This document shows positions 54,950-64,000 of a stretch of DNA of 64,000 bases, piece after piece (the first letter of the stretch is position 1; each line of letters begins with the position of its first letter). This DNA is from Morganella morganii (lineage in GTDB: Bacteria > Pseudomonadota > Gammaproteobacteria > Enterobacterales > Enterobacteriaceae), in the NCBI RefSeq assembly GCF_019243775.1, contig NZ_CP069157.1, positions 3,483,418-3,547,417 on the forward strand, written 5' to 3'. A program made the position numbers and the translations under genes. The notes beneath the pieces were generated by a model. It saw nothing but the letters and a program-made list of their open reading frames with translations. It searched no databases and was not told the origin of the DNA.

Positions 54950-55840
54950 ATGTCTGCACGACAAGATACATTACACCGGTTCCTGTTTAACAAAAGCGAT
55001 GTCCGGGGAGAATTGGTCAATGCTTCCGGCACATTACAGCAGATCCTGGATAATCATCATTACCCGGAGCCTGTCCGCCGCCTGCTCGGCGAACTGCTGG
55101 TCTGCACCAGCCTGCTGACCGCGACCCTGAAATTTGAAGGGGATATCACCGTTCAGATCCAGGGCGACGGCCCGGTCCGTCTCGCTGTGATCAACGGCAA
55201 CGACCGCCAGCAGATGCGCGGTATTGCCCGTATGAACGGCGATGTGCCTGCCGGTGCCGGTTTCCACGATATGATCGGCAAAGGCTTTATGGTCATTACT
55301 ATTACGCCACGTCAGGGCGAGCGTTATCAGGGTATTGTGGCGCTGGAAGGGGAAACGCTTGAAGCATGTCTGGATGACTATTTCCGTCAGTCCGAACAGC
55401 TGCCGACCAGCCTGTTTGTCCGCGTTGCGGAACACGACGGCAAAATGCAGGCCGCCGGGATGCTGTTACAGGCACTGCCGGCATCAGCAGAAGCCCGTAC
55501 TCAGGAAGAAACACAGAACATGTTCAGCCACCTGATGCAGCTGACTGCCACTATTTCGTCTGATGAGCTCTTTACCCTGGATGCCGAAACCATCCTGTAC
55601 CGTCTCTATCATGAAGAAGACGTTGTGCTGTATGAACCGGCACCGGTAGCGTTTCATTGCGGTTGTTCCCGAGAACGCTGCGCAGATACGCTGGTAACAC
55701 TGCCGGAGGAAGATGTTAATCATATTTTGCAGGAAGATGGCAAAATTGATATGGAGTGTGAATATTGCGGTGCTCATCATATCTTTGATGAACAGGATAT
55801 TCATGAAATCCGCACTCAGAAAAACGCTTCGCTGCACTGA
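54950..55840 (+). CDS. hslO: Redox-regulated chaperone Hsp33 (HslO)
   Basis: Holdase activated by oxidation and unfolding. It has 296 residues (E. coli 292). The chaperone domain contains [20 protein letters not shown], and the C-terminal zinc switch has four cysteines in CGCSRERC ... CEYCGAHH. It is probably cotranscribed with hslR. A terminator follows. Confidence 0.95.
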   Translation: MSARQDTLHRFLFNKSDVRGELVNASGTLQQILDNHHYPEPVRRLLGELLVCTSLLTATLKFEGDITVQIQGDGPVRLAVINGNDRQQMRGIARMNGDVPAGAGFHDMIGKGFMVITITPRQGERYQGIVALEGETLEACLDDYFRQSEQLPTSLFVRVAEHDGKMQAAGMLLQALPASAEARTQEETQNMFSHLMQLTATISSDELFTLDAETILYRLYHEEDVVLYEPAPVAFHCGCSRERCADTLVTLPEEDVNHILQEDGKIDMECEYCGAHHIFDEQDIHEIRTQKNASLH

Positions 55841-55863
55841 TTCGTTTTAGCTGACGCAACACC

Positions 55864-55898
55864 AGGCCGCACCGGGCTCCCCGGATGCGGCCTTTTTG
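55864..55898 (+). terminator. Intrinsic terminator after hslO
   Basis: Outer stem AGGCCGCA / TGCGGCCT, with an inner CCGGG/CCGG pairing, then TTTTG, 20-odd bp past the hslO stop. Confidence 0.88.
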
Positions 55899-56042
55899 TT
55901 TATTTTTTCTTATGGTATCGAGCCAGCTCACAAAATAAACCCAAATAAAATCCGGATTTTCATTTATTTGATAGCAATCGCTGTTAACCAGTCGTAAATA
56001 ATTATGATATATGGAGATATTCCGACAACCCGGAGGCTTTGG

Positions 56043-57662
56043 ATGAGCGTAAAAACAATGGCTGTGAGTGAACTGGAGCAGTATGGTATCCGCGATGCCG
56101 CAGAAATAATCTATAACCCGAGTTATGACTTACTCTTTGATGAAGAAACCCGTCCCGGCCTGACCGGTTATGAACACGGTGTTGTCACCACCAGCGGCGC
56201 GGTCGCGGTAGACACCGGTATCTTTACCGGCCGCTCACCGAAAGACAAATATCTGGTCAGGGATGATCTCACCCGCGACACCGTCTGGTGGGCGGATCAG
56301 GGAAAAGGCAAAAACGACAACAAACCGCTGTCACAGGACACCTGGAATTCCCTGAAACACCTGATCACCAATCAGTTATCCGGCAAACGCCTGTTTGTGG
56401 TGGACGCCTTCTGCGGCGCCAATGCCGATACCCGCCTGAAAGTCCGCTTTATTACCGAGGTTGCCTGGCAGGCACACTTCGTCAAAAACATGTTTATCCG
56501 CCCGGATGAAAACGAACTGCATGATTTTGAACCGGACTTCATTGTGATGAACGGTGCGAAATGCGTGAACCCGGACTGGCAGGCGCAGGGGCTGAATTCG
56601 GAAAATTTTGTGGCATTCAATCTGAGCGAGCGCATCCAGCTTATCGGCGGTACCTGGTACGGCGGTGAGATGAAGAAAGGCATGTTCTCCATCATGAACT
56701 ATCTGCTGCCGTTACAGGGCATTGCCTCCATGCACTGCTCGGCAAACGTGGGTGAAAAAGGGGATGTGGCGATTTTCTTCGGCCTGTCCGGCACCGGTAA
56801 AACCACCCTCTCAACCGATCCGAAACGTAAACTGATCGGCGATGATGAACACGGCTGGGATGATGACGGCGTCTTTAACTTTGAGGGCGGCTGCTACGCC
56901 AAAACCATTAATTTATCTGCAGAAGCAGAGCCGGATATTTATCACGCCATCAGCCGCGATGCACTGCTGGAAAACGTGGTTGTCCGTCCGGACGGCAGTG
57001 TGGATTTTGATGACGGCAGCAAAACCGAAAATACCCGGGTTTCTTACCCTATCTATCATATTGAAAACATTGTTAAACCGGTTTCCAAAGCGGGTCACGC
57101 CAACAATGTGATTTTCCTGACTGCCGATGCCTACGGTGTGCTGCCGCCGGTGGCGGAACTGACACCGGAACAGATGCAGTATCATTTCTTATCCGGATTT
57201 ACCGCAAAACTGGCCGGTACCGAGCGCGGCGTCACAGAGCCGACACCCACTTTCTCTGCCTGCTTCGGTGCGGCATTCCTGACGCTGCATCCGACACAGT
57301 ACGCAGACGTACTGGTAAAACGGATGAAAGCGGCCGGGGCAAAAGCGTATTTAGTGAACACCGGGTGGAACGGAACCGGAAAACGCATTTCAATTAAGAA
57401 TACTCGTGCTATCATAGACGCCATTCTTAGTGGGGATATTGATAAAGCGGCAAAACATACGCTGCCGGTCTTTAATCTGGCCATTCCTCACGAACTGCCG
57501 GGTGTCGACAGTCATATACTCGACCCGCGCAACACGTATGATAATGTGGCGCAGTGGCAGGAAAAAGCGGAAGACCTCGCAGGGCGGTTTATAAATAATT
57601 TTGATAAATATACCGACACGCCGGCGGGTCAGGCTCTGATTAGTGCAGGGCCTTCGCTGTAA
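56043..57662 (+). CDS. pckA: Phosphoenolpyruvate carboxykinase (ATP) PckA
   Basis: Gluconeogenic enzyme converting oxaloacetate and ATP to PEP. It has 539 residues from the ATG at 56043 ([20 protein letters not shown]), which is preceded by GGAGG; E. coli has 540. The longer frame from 56004 is less likely. Motifs: TGRSPKDKY, the kinase-1a P-loop [11 protein letters not shown] near residue 250, [20 protein letters not shown] with metal-binding Asp, and the C-terminal [13 protein letters not shown]. Fits with the acetate and short-chain acid catabolism elsewhere in the window. Confidence 0.96.
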   Translation: MSVKTMAVSELEQYGIRDAAEIIYNPSYDLLFDEETRPGLTGYEHGVVTTSGAVAVDTGIFTGRSPKDKYLVRDDLTRDTVWWADQGKGKNDNKPLSQDTWNSLKHLITNQLSGKRLFVVDAFCGANADTRLKVRFITEVAWQAHFVKNMFIRPDENELHDFEPDFIVMNGAKCVNPDWQAQGLNSENFVAFNLSERIQLIGGTWYGGEMKKGMFSIMNYLLPLQGIASMHCSANVGEKGDVAIFFGLSGTGKTTLSTDPKRKLIGDDEHGWDDDGVFNFEGGCYAKTINLSAEAEPDIYHAISRDALLENVVVRPDGSVDFDDGSKTENTRVSYPIYHIENIVKPVSKAGHANNVIFLTADAYGVLPPVAELTPEQMQYHFLSGFTAKLAGTERGVTEPTPTFSACFGAAFLTLHPTQYADVLVKRMKAAGAKAYLVNTGWNGTGKRISIKNTRAIIDAILSGDIDKAAKHTLPVFNLAIPHELPGVDSHILDPRNTYDNVAQWQEKAEDLAGRFINNFDKYTDTPAGQALISAGPSL

Positions 57663-57697
57663 CCGGATAACAAGAAAAGTAGTGTGAGCAACACAGT

Positions 57698-57730
57698 AGC
57701 CCCGGGTCAGATGATCCGGGGCTTTCTGTT
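57698..57730 (+). terminator. Intrinsic terminator after pckA
   Basis: An 8-bp perfect stem, AGCCCCGG / CCGGGGCT, then TTCTGTTTT. It extends to the last base before the end of the convergent yhhW gene. Confidence 0.85.
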
Positions 57731-58429
57731 TTATTGGGCAGGCGGCAGGTCAAACAGCAGGATTTCACTGTCTTGTGCGGCATTCAGGCTGATTAACGCT
57801 TCATCCCATACGGCCACGCCATCACTGGTTTTCACCGTCTGGCCATTCACGGTCAGCTCACCTTTCACCACCTGGATCCAGACCATCCGTCCGCTCTGAG
57901 GCTGATATTCCCCTTCTTCACCGGCGGCCAGTGTCCAGCGCCACAGTGTCATGTCCTGAAAAACTTTCAGCGAGCCGTCACGGGCATCCGGGGAAAGCAC
58001 CAGCTGGCGTCCGTTTGCCGCATCGAACCGGCGCTGTTCATAGCGCGGAGTCAGACCGGTTTTTTCAGGGATAATCCAGATCTGATACAGATGCAGCGGA
58101 TTATCATTACTCGGGTTATATTCCGAGTGTCGGATCCCGGTTCCGGCGCTCATGATCTGGAACTCACCGGCAGGCACCTGTTCTTTATTCCCCATGCTGT
58201 CCTGATGCTCCACCGCACCACCCAGCACATAGGTAAGAATTTCCATGTCTTTATGCGGATGGGTACCGAACCCCTGACCTTCCGCGATAAAATCTTCGTT
58301 AATAACCCGCAGGGCGGAAAAGCCCATAAAGTTACGGTCATAATAATCGGCAAACGAAAAGGTGTGCCAGCTGTCGAGCCAGCCGTGGTTAGCATGGCCG
58401 CGTTCATTTGCAGGGCGTACATAGATCAT
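57731..58429 (-). CDS. yhhW: Pirin family protein YhhW (quercetin 2,3-dioxygenase activity)
   Basis: Bicupin metalloprotein, 232 residues from the ATG at 58429 (MIYVRPANERGHANHGWLDS) with a GGAGAA site; E. coli YhhW is 231. Metal-ligand motifs of pirins: GTHPHKDMEILTYVLGG (two His) and GTGIRHSEYNPS (third His), with Glu in the same cupin. E. coli YhhW degrades quercetin in vitro; the natural substrate is not known. Located close to ryhB, as in E. coli. Confidence 0.93.
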   Translation of the reverse strand: MIYVRPANERGHANHGWLDSWHTFSFADYYDRNFMGFSALRVINEDFIAEGQGFGTHPHKDMEILTYVLGGAVEHQDSMGNKEQVPAGEFQIMSAGTGIRHSEYNPSNDNPLHLYQIWIIPEKTGLTPRYEQRRFDAANGRQLVLSPDARDGSLKVFQDMTLWRWTLAAGEEGEYQPQSGRMVWIQVVKGELTVNGQTVKTSDGVAVWDEALISLNAAQDSEILLFDLPPAQ

Positions 58430-58888
58430 AATTTTTCTCCTCAATCTGATGAGGTTAAGTTTACGTCCTGCCGCTAATTTCACCAGTAGCCGGGTTTAAC
58501 GCAAGAATTCAAAAAATTTGAATAAGTGCTGACAGGGGGATGCGGAGATAACCATTAAAACCATCTTCTTTCAGACCCGGGCGGCGGGATAACCAGCAAA
58601 GCGGAAAGACGCTGACACATCCCTGTCCGCTCGGATCGCGCCATCCATGGCGCTTTACGCTTTCCTTTTTTTGCCGGTTATTCCCGAATGAATTTTTACA
58701 TTATCAAAACCAAACAATTCATCTGTGAAATCATCCGGTTTGTGGCAAGGCGGTAAGGGAAGGATTCCGGGGAGCATACACAAGTATGTGACCCGGAATA
58801 CTGAGCGCAACCAACACAGCCACAGGCCGGAGGATGACACAGAAAAGCCAACGCACCTGCGGCGCGAATGGCCCCGGGGAAAAAGGGG
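58430..58888. other. Non-coding stretch between yhhW and ryhB
   Basis: About 460 bp without a credible gene. A small hairpin, GCGCC-ATCCAT-GGCGC (58638-58653), is followed on the plus strand by TTTACGCTTTCCTTTTTTT, which could be a terminator, but no gene on that strand leads into it. A short open frame at 58725-58916 on the plus strand is antisense to ryhB and unlikely to be real. Confidence 0.45.
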
Positions 58889-58990
58889 AAAAAAAAGCCA
58901 GCACTGGGCTGGCTAAATAAACACTGGAAGCAATGTGAGCAATGTCGTTCTTTCATCTGAACCCTGAAGGTGGTCATCTGAAAGTGACTT
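58889..58990 (-). ncRNA. ryhB: RyhB iron-responsive small RNA
   Basis: On the minus strand the sequence contains the RyhB seed core CGACATTGCTCACATTGC continuing into TTCCAGT (58947 back to 58923), identical to the E. coli core as I know it. It ends in the RyhB-type terminator AGCCAGC-CCAGT-GCTGGCT followed by T8 (58914-58889). The predicted 5' end near 58990 gives about 102 nt, a little longer than in E. coli (90), with a different 5' stem (CTTTCA / TGAAAG). RyhB is Hfq-dependent and represses mRNAs of iron-containing proteins when iron is scarce. A Fur box overlaps the promoter, and yhhW is the next gene, as in E. coli. Confidence 0.93.
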
Positions 58991-58991
58991 G

Positions 58992-59016
58992 ATGATAATA
59001 GTTCTCAGTATCATTT
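58992..59016 (-). promoter_or_regulatory. Fur box and promoter of ryhB
   Basis: Minus-strand sequence AATGATACTGAGAACTATTATCATC holds two Fur half-site-like elements (AATGATA, TATTATC). A TTTACA -35 candidate and TATTAT/TATCAT -10 candidates fit a start near 58990. Fur repression of ryhB is established in E. coli. Confidence 0.75.
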
Positions 59017-59127
59017 GTAAAGCACTTTTTGCTCAGGATTTCGTATAATCACTGATGTTTTCTGTTAACTCACTGATACCGTGATTTATTTTAATAAAAT
59101 TAAATAATTCCATAGGGTTATCAGGGA

Positions 59128-60330
59128 TTAAACATCCGGTGAAAACGGCAGTGCCTGCGCACATGCCCACGCGGAACTCCATGCCCACTGGAAGTTATAG
59201 CCGCCGAGCCAGCCGGTCACATCGGTCACTTCGCCGATAAAATAGAGTCCCGGCACATCGCGGGCTTCCATGGTTTTGGAGGAGAGCGCCTGAGTATCCA
59301 CACCGCCGAGTGTCACTTCGGCTGTCCGGTAACCTTCTGTGCCATTCGGCTGCACCTGCCAGTTCTGTAATTTCTCCGTGATTTCCTGCTGTACGGCTTT
59401 GGATAACTGGTTCAGCGCAGTATCCGGCAGGTCACCGGTTGTCTGTAAACACTCCACCAGCCGTTTTGGTAACAGCTTCGCCAGTGCATTACGCAGGCTC
59501 AGATTCGGGTGTTTTTCCCGCTGTACGGTGAAAAATTCAGCCAGATCGGTGCCCGGAAGTAAGTTAATACTCACATACTCACCGGGGTGCCAGTAACTGG
59601 AGATTTGCAGGACCGCAGGGCCTGACAGGCCACGATGGGTAAATAATATATTTTCCGCAAACCGGGTGCCATCCTGTGCGGTAACTGTCGCAGACACTGC
59701 CACGCCGGACAGCGTCTGTAAGGCTTCCAGCAGCGGTTTATGCAGCGTGAAAGGCACCAGTGCGGCGCGGGTCGGTAATACCGGCAGACCAAACTGTTCC
59801 GCCAGGCGGTAACCCAGCGGAGTCGCCCCCAGCCCCGGCATCGATAATCCGCCGCTGGCCACCACAAGTGAGTGAGCGCTCACAACCTTTCCGTTAACGG
59901 TCACACAGAAATCATCGCCCTGTTTCTGTACCTCCGTCACCTCACTGCGCAGGCGGATAACCACATTCCCCGACTCACACTCCGCCAGCAGAAGATCAAC
60001 TATCTGTTGTGCGGAATCATCACAGAAAAGCTGGCCGAGGGTTTTCTCATGATAGGCAATCTGATATTTCTGCACCAGGGCAATAAAATCCCACTGCGTA
60101 TAACGGGCGAGCGCTGACTTACAAAAATGCGGATTTTTGCTCAGATACGCCGCCGGTTCGGTATAAAGGTTGGTAAAATTACAGCGCCCGCCCCCGGACA
60201 TCAGAATTTTCCGCCCGGCTTTTTTACCGTTATCCAGTACCAGCACCCGCAGCCCGCGCTGCCCTGCCTGCGCGGCACAGAACAGTCCGGCGGCACCCGC
60301 GCCTATTACAATCGCGTCAAACTTTTCCAA
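59128..60330 (-). CDS. yhiN: BaiN/YhiN family NAD(P)/FAD-dependent oxidoreductase
   Basis: Flavoprotein of the HI0933-like family, 400 residues, equal to E. coli YhiN. The N-terminal FAD-binding motif is AIVIGAGAAGLFCAAQAGQR and is followed by GKKAGRKILMSGGGRCNFTN. The C-terminal motif is GLYFIGEVTDVTGWLGGYNF. The start codon is TTG: the residues after it (EKFDAIVIG) align with the E. coli start, and no nearer ATG fits. The physiological substrate is unknown. Divergent from pitA, as in E. coli. Confidence 0.88.
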   Translation of the reverse strand: MEKFDAIVIGAGAAGLFCAAQAGQRGLRVLVLDNGKKAGRKILMSGGGRCNFTNLYTEPAAYLSKNPHFCKSALARYTQWDFIALVQKYQIAYHEKTLGQLFCDDSAQQIVDLLLAECESGNVVIRLRSEVTEVQKQGDDFCVTVNGKVVSAHSLVVASGGLSMPGLGATPLGYRLAEQFGLPVLPTRAALVPFTLHKPLLEALQTLSGVAVSATVTAQDGTRFAENILFTHRGLSGPAVLQISSYWHPGEYVSINLLPGTDLAEFFTVQREKHPNLSLRNALAKLLPKRLVECLQTTGDLPDTALNQLSKAVQQEITEKLQNWQVQPNGTEGYRTAEVTLGGVDTQALSSKTMEARDVPGLYFIGEVTDVTGWLGGYNFQWAWSSAWACAQALPFSPDV

Positions 60331-60583
60331 AATAGTGTTCTCTGTGTCTTTAAATGTGGAGAAATTCCGATAAATGTCTTAAATTTGTCATGATGATTAA
60401 ATCAGGCCAAAAATTTATTCTTTTCAGAAAAGGAGCCTAATCCGATGATATACAAGGATTAATAATTCCTTAAGCTGATTTGATGAAGGTATCAAATCAA
60501 AAAAAGGCCATATTTCACTTCCCCGGGACGCATTTGTCGCTGATAATGCGCCGCGTTCATGTCCAACAACTGGCTTAACGTCT

Positions 60584-62074
60584 ATGCTACATCTATTTAC
60601 AGGCCTGGAATTTCACACCGGCCTCTTGTTAGTACTGGCACTGATCTTTGTGCTGTTTTACGAAGCCATCAACGGCTTCCATGATACCGCAAACGCGGTA
60701 GCAACTGTTATCTATACCCGTGCAATGCGCGCGCAGCTTGCTGTCGTCATGGCCGGTGTATTTAACTTCCTCGGGGTACTACTCGGCGGTCTGAGCGTGG
60801 CGTATGCGATCGTGCATCTTCTGCCCACGGACTTACTGCTGAATGTCAGTTCGGCCCATGGTCTTGCCATGGTCTTTTCCCTGCTTCTCGCCGCTATCAT
60901 CTGGAACCTGGGCACCTGGTACTTCGGTATCCCGGCCTCAAGTTCTCATACCCTGATCGGCGCCATTATCGGGATCGGCCTGACCAACGCAATTGTGACT
61001 AACAGTTCCGTGGTTGATGCGCTGAATATTCCGAAAATGATCAGCATTTTCCTTTCTCTGATTCTGTCACCGCTGGTCGGCCTGGTGATCGCCGGATTAA
61101 TGATCTGGTTCCTGCGCCGCTACTGGAGCGGCACGAAGAAACGCCGCCGTATCCACTTAACACCGGCAGAACGTGAGAAAAAAGACGGCAAACGCAAACC
61201 GCCATTCTGGACGCGTACCGCCCTTATCCTTTCCGCAGTCGGCGTCAGCTTCTCACACGGCGCAAACGACGGGCAGAAAGGTATCGGTCTGATTATGCTG
61301 GTTCTGATTGGTGTCGCCCCTGCCGGCTTTATGGTGAATATGAATTCCAGTGATTACGAAATCGCCCGTACGCGTGATGCCGTGGTCAACCTGGAGCAGT
61401 ATTACACCACGCATAAGGATGCACTGGCACACGCCATCGAGCTGACCCCGGCACTGAACACGGAGAATACCGTTCTCAATGAACAGTTCCACTGTGACAG
61501 CTCCCGTACCGGCATCGTATTAAGACAGGCTCAGGATCTGCTCGGTAATATTCATACCTATGATGATTTATTACCGGAACAGCGCAGCCAGATGCGCCGT
61601 CTGCTGATGTGTATTTCGGATACCGCCGCAGAAGTGGCGAAATTACCGGAAACCAAACCGGAAGATGCGCGTTTCCTGAAACGTCTGTCCAATGACCTGC
61701 TGAATACCGTTGAGTATGCGCCTATCTGGATCATCATTTCTGTCGCGCTGGCGCTCTCTCTGGGCACCATGTTCGGCTGGAAACGTGTTGCAGTGACTAT
61801 CGGTGAGAAAATCGGTAAGAAAGGCATGACATACGCCCAGGGCGTGTCTGCGCAGGTCACCGCGGCTGTCTCCATTGGTGTGGCAAGTTATACCGGGATG
61901 CCGGTATCCACCACCCAGGTGCTCTCCTCTGCGGTGGCAGGTACGATGATTGTTGACGGTGGTGGTGTTCAGACCAAAACCATCAAAAACATCATGCTGG
62001 CCTGGATTCTGACACTGCCGGTGTCCATTATCCTGTCCGGCGCGCTCTACTGGATCTCCCTGCAGATTATCTGA
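60584..62074 (+). CDS. pitA: Low-affinity inorganic phosphate transporter PitA
   Basis: Metal-phosphate:H+ symporter, 496 residues (E. coli 499), with about ten membrane helices split by a hydrophilic middle loop (roughly 190-380). It has the duplicated PHO4 motifs: [19 protein letters not shown] near residue 31 and [16 protein letters not shown] near residue 222. No clear ribosome site precedes the ATG. Followed by a strong terminator shared with uspB. Confidence 0.95.
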   Translation: MLHLFTGLEFHTGLLLVLALIFVLFYEAINGFHDTANAVATVIYTRAMRAQLAVVMAGVFNFLGVLLGGLSVAYAIVHLLPTDLLLNVSSAHGLAMVFSLLLAAIIWNLGTWYFGIPASSSHTLIGAIIGIGLTNAIVTNSSVVDALNIPKMISIFLSLILSPLVGLVIAGLMIWFLRRYWSGTKKRRRIHLTPAEREKKDGKRKPPFWTRTALILSAVGVSFSHGANDGQKGIGLIMLVLIGVAPAGFMVNMNSSDYEIARTRDAVVNLEQYYTTHKDALAHAIELTPALNTENTVLNEQFHCDSSRTGIVLRQAQDLLGNIHTYDDLLPEQRSQMRRLLMCISDTAAEVAKLPETKPEDARFLKRLSNDLLNTVEYAPIWIIISVALALSLGTMFGWKRVAVTIGEKIGKKGMTYAQGVSAQVTAAVSIGVASYTGMPVSTTQVLSSAVAGTMIVDGGGVQTKTIKNIMLAWILTLPVSIILSGALYWISLQII

Positions 62075-62100
62075 CAGCAGGTTGCTATCCTCTGAAACAG

Positions 62101-62132
62101 AAAAGCCTGACACGTGTGTCAGGCTTTTTTTT
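62101..62132. terminator. Bidirectional terminator between pitA and uspB
   Basis: AAAGCCTGACAC / GTGTCAGGCTTT forms a nearly continuous 12-bp stem with flanking A and T runs (T8 on the right), between the convergent pitA and uspB. Confidence 0.9.
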
Positions 62133-62147
62133 GCATCCGGTAACCGG

Positions 62148-62483
62148 TTACGGCCAGATAATCATCATCAGCAGAGAGGCAATCACAATCCCGCATATCG
62201 CACTGATCATGGTGAACTGACGGCGGATACGTTCGCAGCGTAAAATCACTTCAGGGTCATGATGAGTGAGATATTCCCGCTGATTGATATAGCGGATAAG
62301 GCGCAGCTGCTTCTGCCACTGGGTGTGGTCAGTAAACGCATTATTGCCGCCGACAGCGTGGTAAAGCAGCGGGTCGCTGTCACGCAGGACCGAGAGTAAT
62401 GCCCGGGTGGATGAATAAAACCGGATCATGTTAATCAGACAAAGAAAACATAACGCCCAGAACAGTGTAAGTATACTGAACAT
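62148..62483 (-). CDS. uspB: Universal stress protein B (UspB)
   Basis: Small inner-membrane protein, 111 residues, same length as E. coli UspB, with an N-terminal membrane helix (about 3-18) and a C-terminal one (about 91-110) around a basic central region. Its ATG is preceded by AAGGAG. In E. coli it is induced by RpoS in stationary phase and affects ethanol tolerance. Divergent from uspA, as in E. coli. Confidence 0.93.
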   Translation of the reverse strand: MFSILTLFWALCFLCLINMIRFYSSTRALLSVLRDSDPLLYHAVGGNNAFTDHTQWQKQLRLIRYINQREYLTHHDPEVILRCERIRRQFTMISAICGIVIASLLMMIIWP

Positions 62484-62832
62484 AATCCACTCCTTAGACT
62501 ATCTGCGGAGAAGGAACCGGTGATATCAGTGTCTATCACATCATACTGACAGTATTTTATGTATTCAGTATGAACAATGCTGTGAAGTTCCACAAACTCT
62601 CACATTCTTTCACGATAATCTTCTGAAAATATCCGTTTTGCCACTCTCAACCTTGTGAGAAGTGCGCAGACTGGTATATCTTATAAATCAGACATTCTCT
62701 GCTGCCTGATAAAAGCATTGAGTTGTGATCAGCATTACACTCTTTAATGATATTAAGCAGTTATAGTATTCATAAAGGATAGCGGCGCAAGCCCTGCCAA
62801 CCCCTTAACCTTTTGAACGGAAGGAGTTTCTT
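62484..62832. promoter_or_regulatory. uspB/uspA divergent regulatory region
   Basis: 349 bp, AT-rich, no open frame of interest. Both promoters must lie here. I see no clear operator; a strong AAGGAG precedes uspA. Confidence 0.5.
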
Positions 62833-63270
62833 ATGGCATATAAACATATTCTGGTCGCAGTCGATCTTTCGCCTGAAAGTGAAGTGTTAGTAAGCAAAGC
62901 AGTTTCTATGGCAAAACCTTACAACGCCAAAGTTTCTCTGATCCACGTTGATGTCAATTACTCTGACTTATACACCGGACTTATCGATGTTAACCTGGGT
63001 GATATGCAGCAGCGCATTACTGAAGAAACCAGTAATTCACTGAAAAACCTGGCGAAAAATTCCGGTTATGAGATTCAGGAAATGCTCAGCGGCAGCGGTG
63101 ATCTCGGCCAGGTATTAGTCGATGCCATCAGAAAATATGATATGGACCTGGTTGTCTGCGGACACCACCAGGATTTCTGGAGCAAACTGATGTCTTCCGC
63201 CCGTCAGCTGATTAACACCGTTCATGTCGATATGTTAATTGTTCCGCTGCGGGATGATGATAACGCATAA
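62833..63270 (+). CDS. uspA: Universal stress protein A (UspA)
   Basis: Soluble USP-fold protein, 145 residues (E. coli 144), induced by growth arrest and many stresses. It begins [20 protein letters not shown] and has [20 protein letters not shown] near the C-terminus. The G2xG9G(S/T) ATP-binding pattern of other Usp proteins is degenerate, as in E. coli UspA, which does not bind ATP. An AAGGAG ribosome site precedes it. Confidence 0.95.
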   Translation: MAYKHILVAVDLSPESEVLVSKAVSMAKPYNAKVSLIHVDVNYSDLYTGLIDVNLGDMQQRITEETSNSLKNLAKNSGYEIQEMLSGSGDLGQVLVDAIRKYDMDLVVCGHHQDFWSKLMSSARQLINTVHVDMLIVPLRDDDNA

Positions 63271-63297
63271 TCCTCTGCTGAAAAATTATTCATATAA

Positions 63298-63326
63298 AAT
63301 GCCTGCTTATGCAGGCATTTTTTTTG
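63298..63326 (+). terminator. Intrinsic terminator after uspA
   Basis: AATGCCTGC / GCAGGCATT with a TTAT loop, then T8, 28 bp past the uspA stop. Confidence 0.9.

Positions 63327-64000
<674 letters not shown>

Noticed and set aside
58725-58916. A 63-residue plus-strand open frame beside ryhB
   Set aside because: Its end lies over the RyhB terminator and its composition is low complexity; no ribosome site of note.

Overview
The window is chromosomal DNA of an enterobacterium. Housekeeping gene order matches Escherichia coli in several blocks (aroK-aroB-damX-dam-rpe-gph-trpS; hofMNOQ/mrcA/nudE/igaA/hslR/hslO/pckA; yhiN-pitA-uspB-uspA; acs-yjcH-actP; atoSC-atoDAEB). The proteins diverge clearly from E. 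coli, and small E. coli genes are missing between these blocks (yrfG between igaA and hslR, hofP between hofO and hofQ). This suggests the Morganellaceae, most like Morganella; that is inference from protein similarity, not a database match. I see no rRNA, tRNA, insertion sequence, prophage or CRISPR array.

Layout. 1-6413 (minus strand): short-chain fatty acid catabolism, atoDAEB with a near-perfect sigma-54 promoter, plus the atoSC two-component system. 6608-16677: a self-contained glucuronate module. uxuA-uxuB-uxaC-kdgK-eda converts glucuronate through fructuronate, mannonate and KDG to pyruvate and glyceraldehyde-3-phosphate. A TRAP importer (dctQM and divergent dctP) sits beside it, with a UxuR-type GntR repressor. 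Seven copies of the palindrome TTGGT-NN-ACCAA lie in front of these transcription units and tie them into one regulon. 16974-20652: a three-gene sulfur amino acid cassette (cystathionine lyase/synthase-like PLP enzyme, NhaC-family transporter, D-cysteine desulfhydrase). 21335-26229: a visibly AT-rich four-gene chaperone-usher fimbrial operon, probably acquired. 26269-30961: a small membrane protein of unknown role, then actP-yjcH-acs for acetate uptake and activation.

31239-33190: sodA behind a Fur box, yiiM, and a small secreted-protein gene with an apparent frameshift. 33214-39051: the DMSO reductase operon dmsABCD and a divergent multi-cluster ferredoxin, sharing an intergenic region with an FNR-like site and a 14-bp tandem repeat. 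39107-45218 (minus strand): the aroK-to-trpS housekeeping operon. 45734-48660: hofMNOQ, where HofQ appears to lack its STN domain and starts with a HofP-like segment. 48811-57662: mrcA, nudE, igaA, hslR, hslO, pckA. 57731-64000: yhhW (pirin), the small RNA gene ryhB, yhiN, pitA, uspB, uspA and the start of gdhA. RyhB next to yhhW resembles the E. coli neighbourhood.

Three genes (atoB, the 3' end of acs, and the small gene at 32854) carry apparent single-base length changes in homopolymer runs. That pattern fits sequencing error at least as well as real mutation, so these genes should be rechecked before being called broken. Most of the window is ordinary enterobacterial core. The parts that merit a second look are the glucuronate-TRAP regulon, the sulfur cassette, the HofP/HofQ hybrid, the fimbrial island, and the structured region upstream of aroK.
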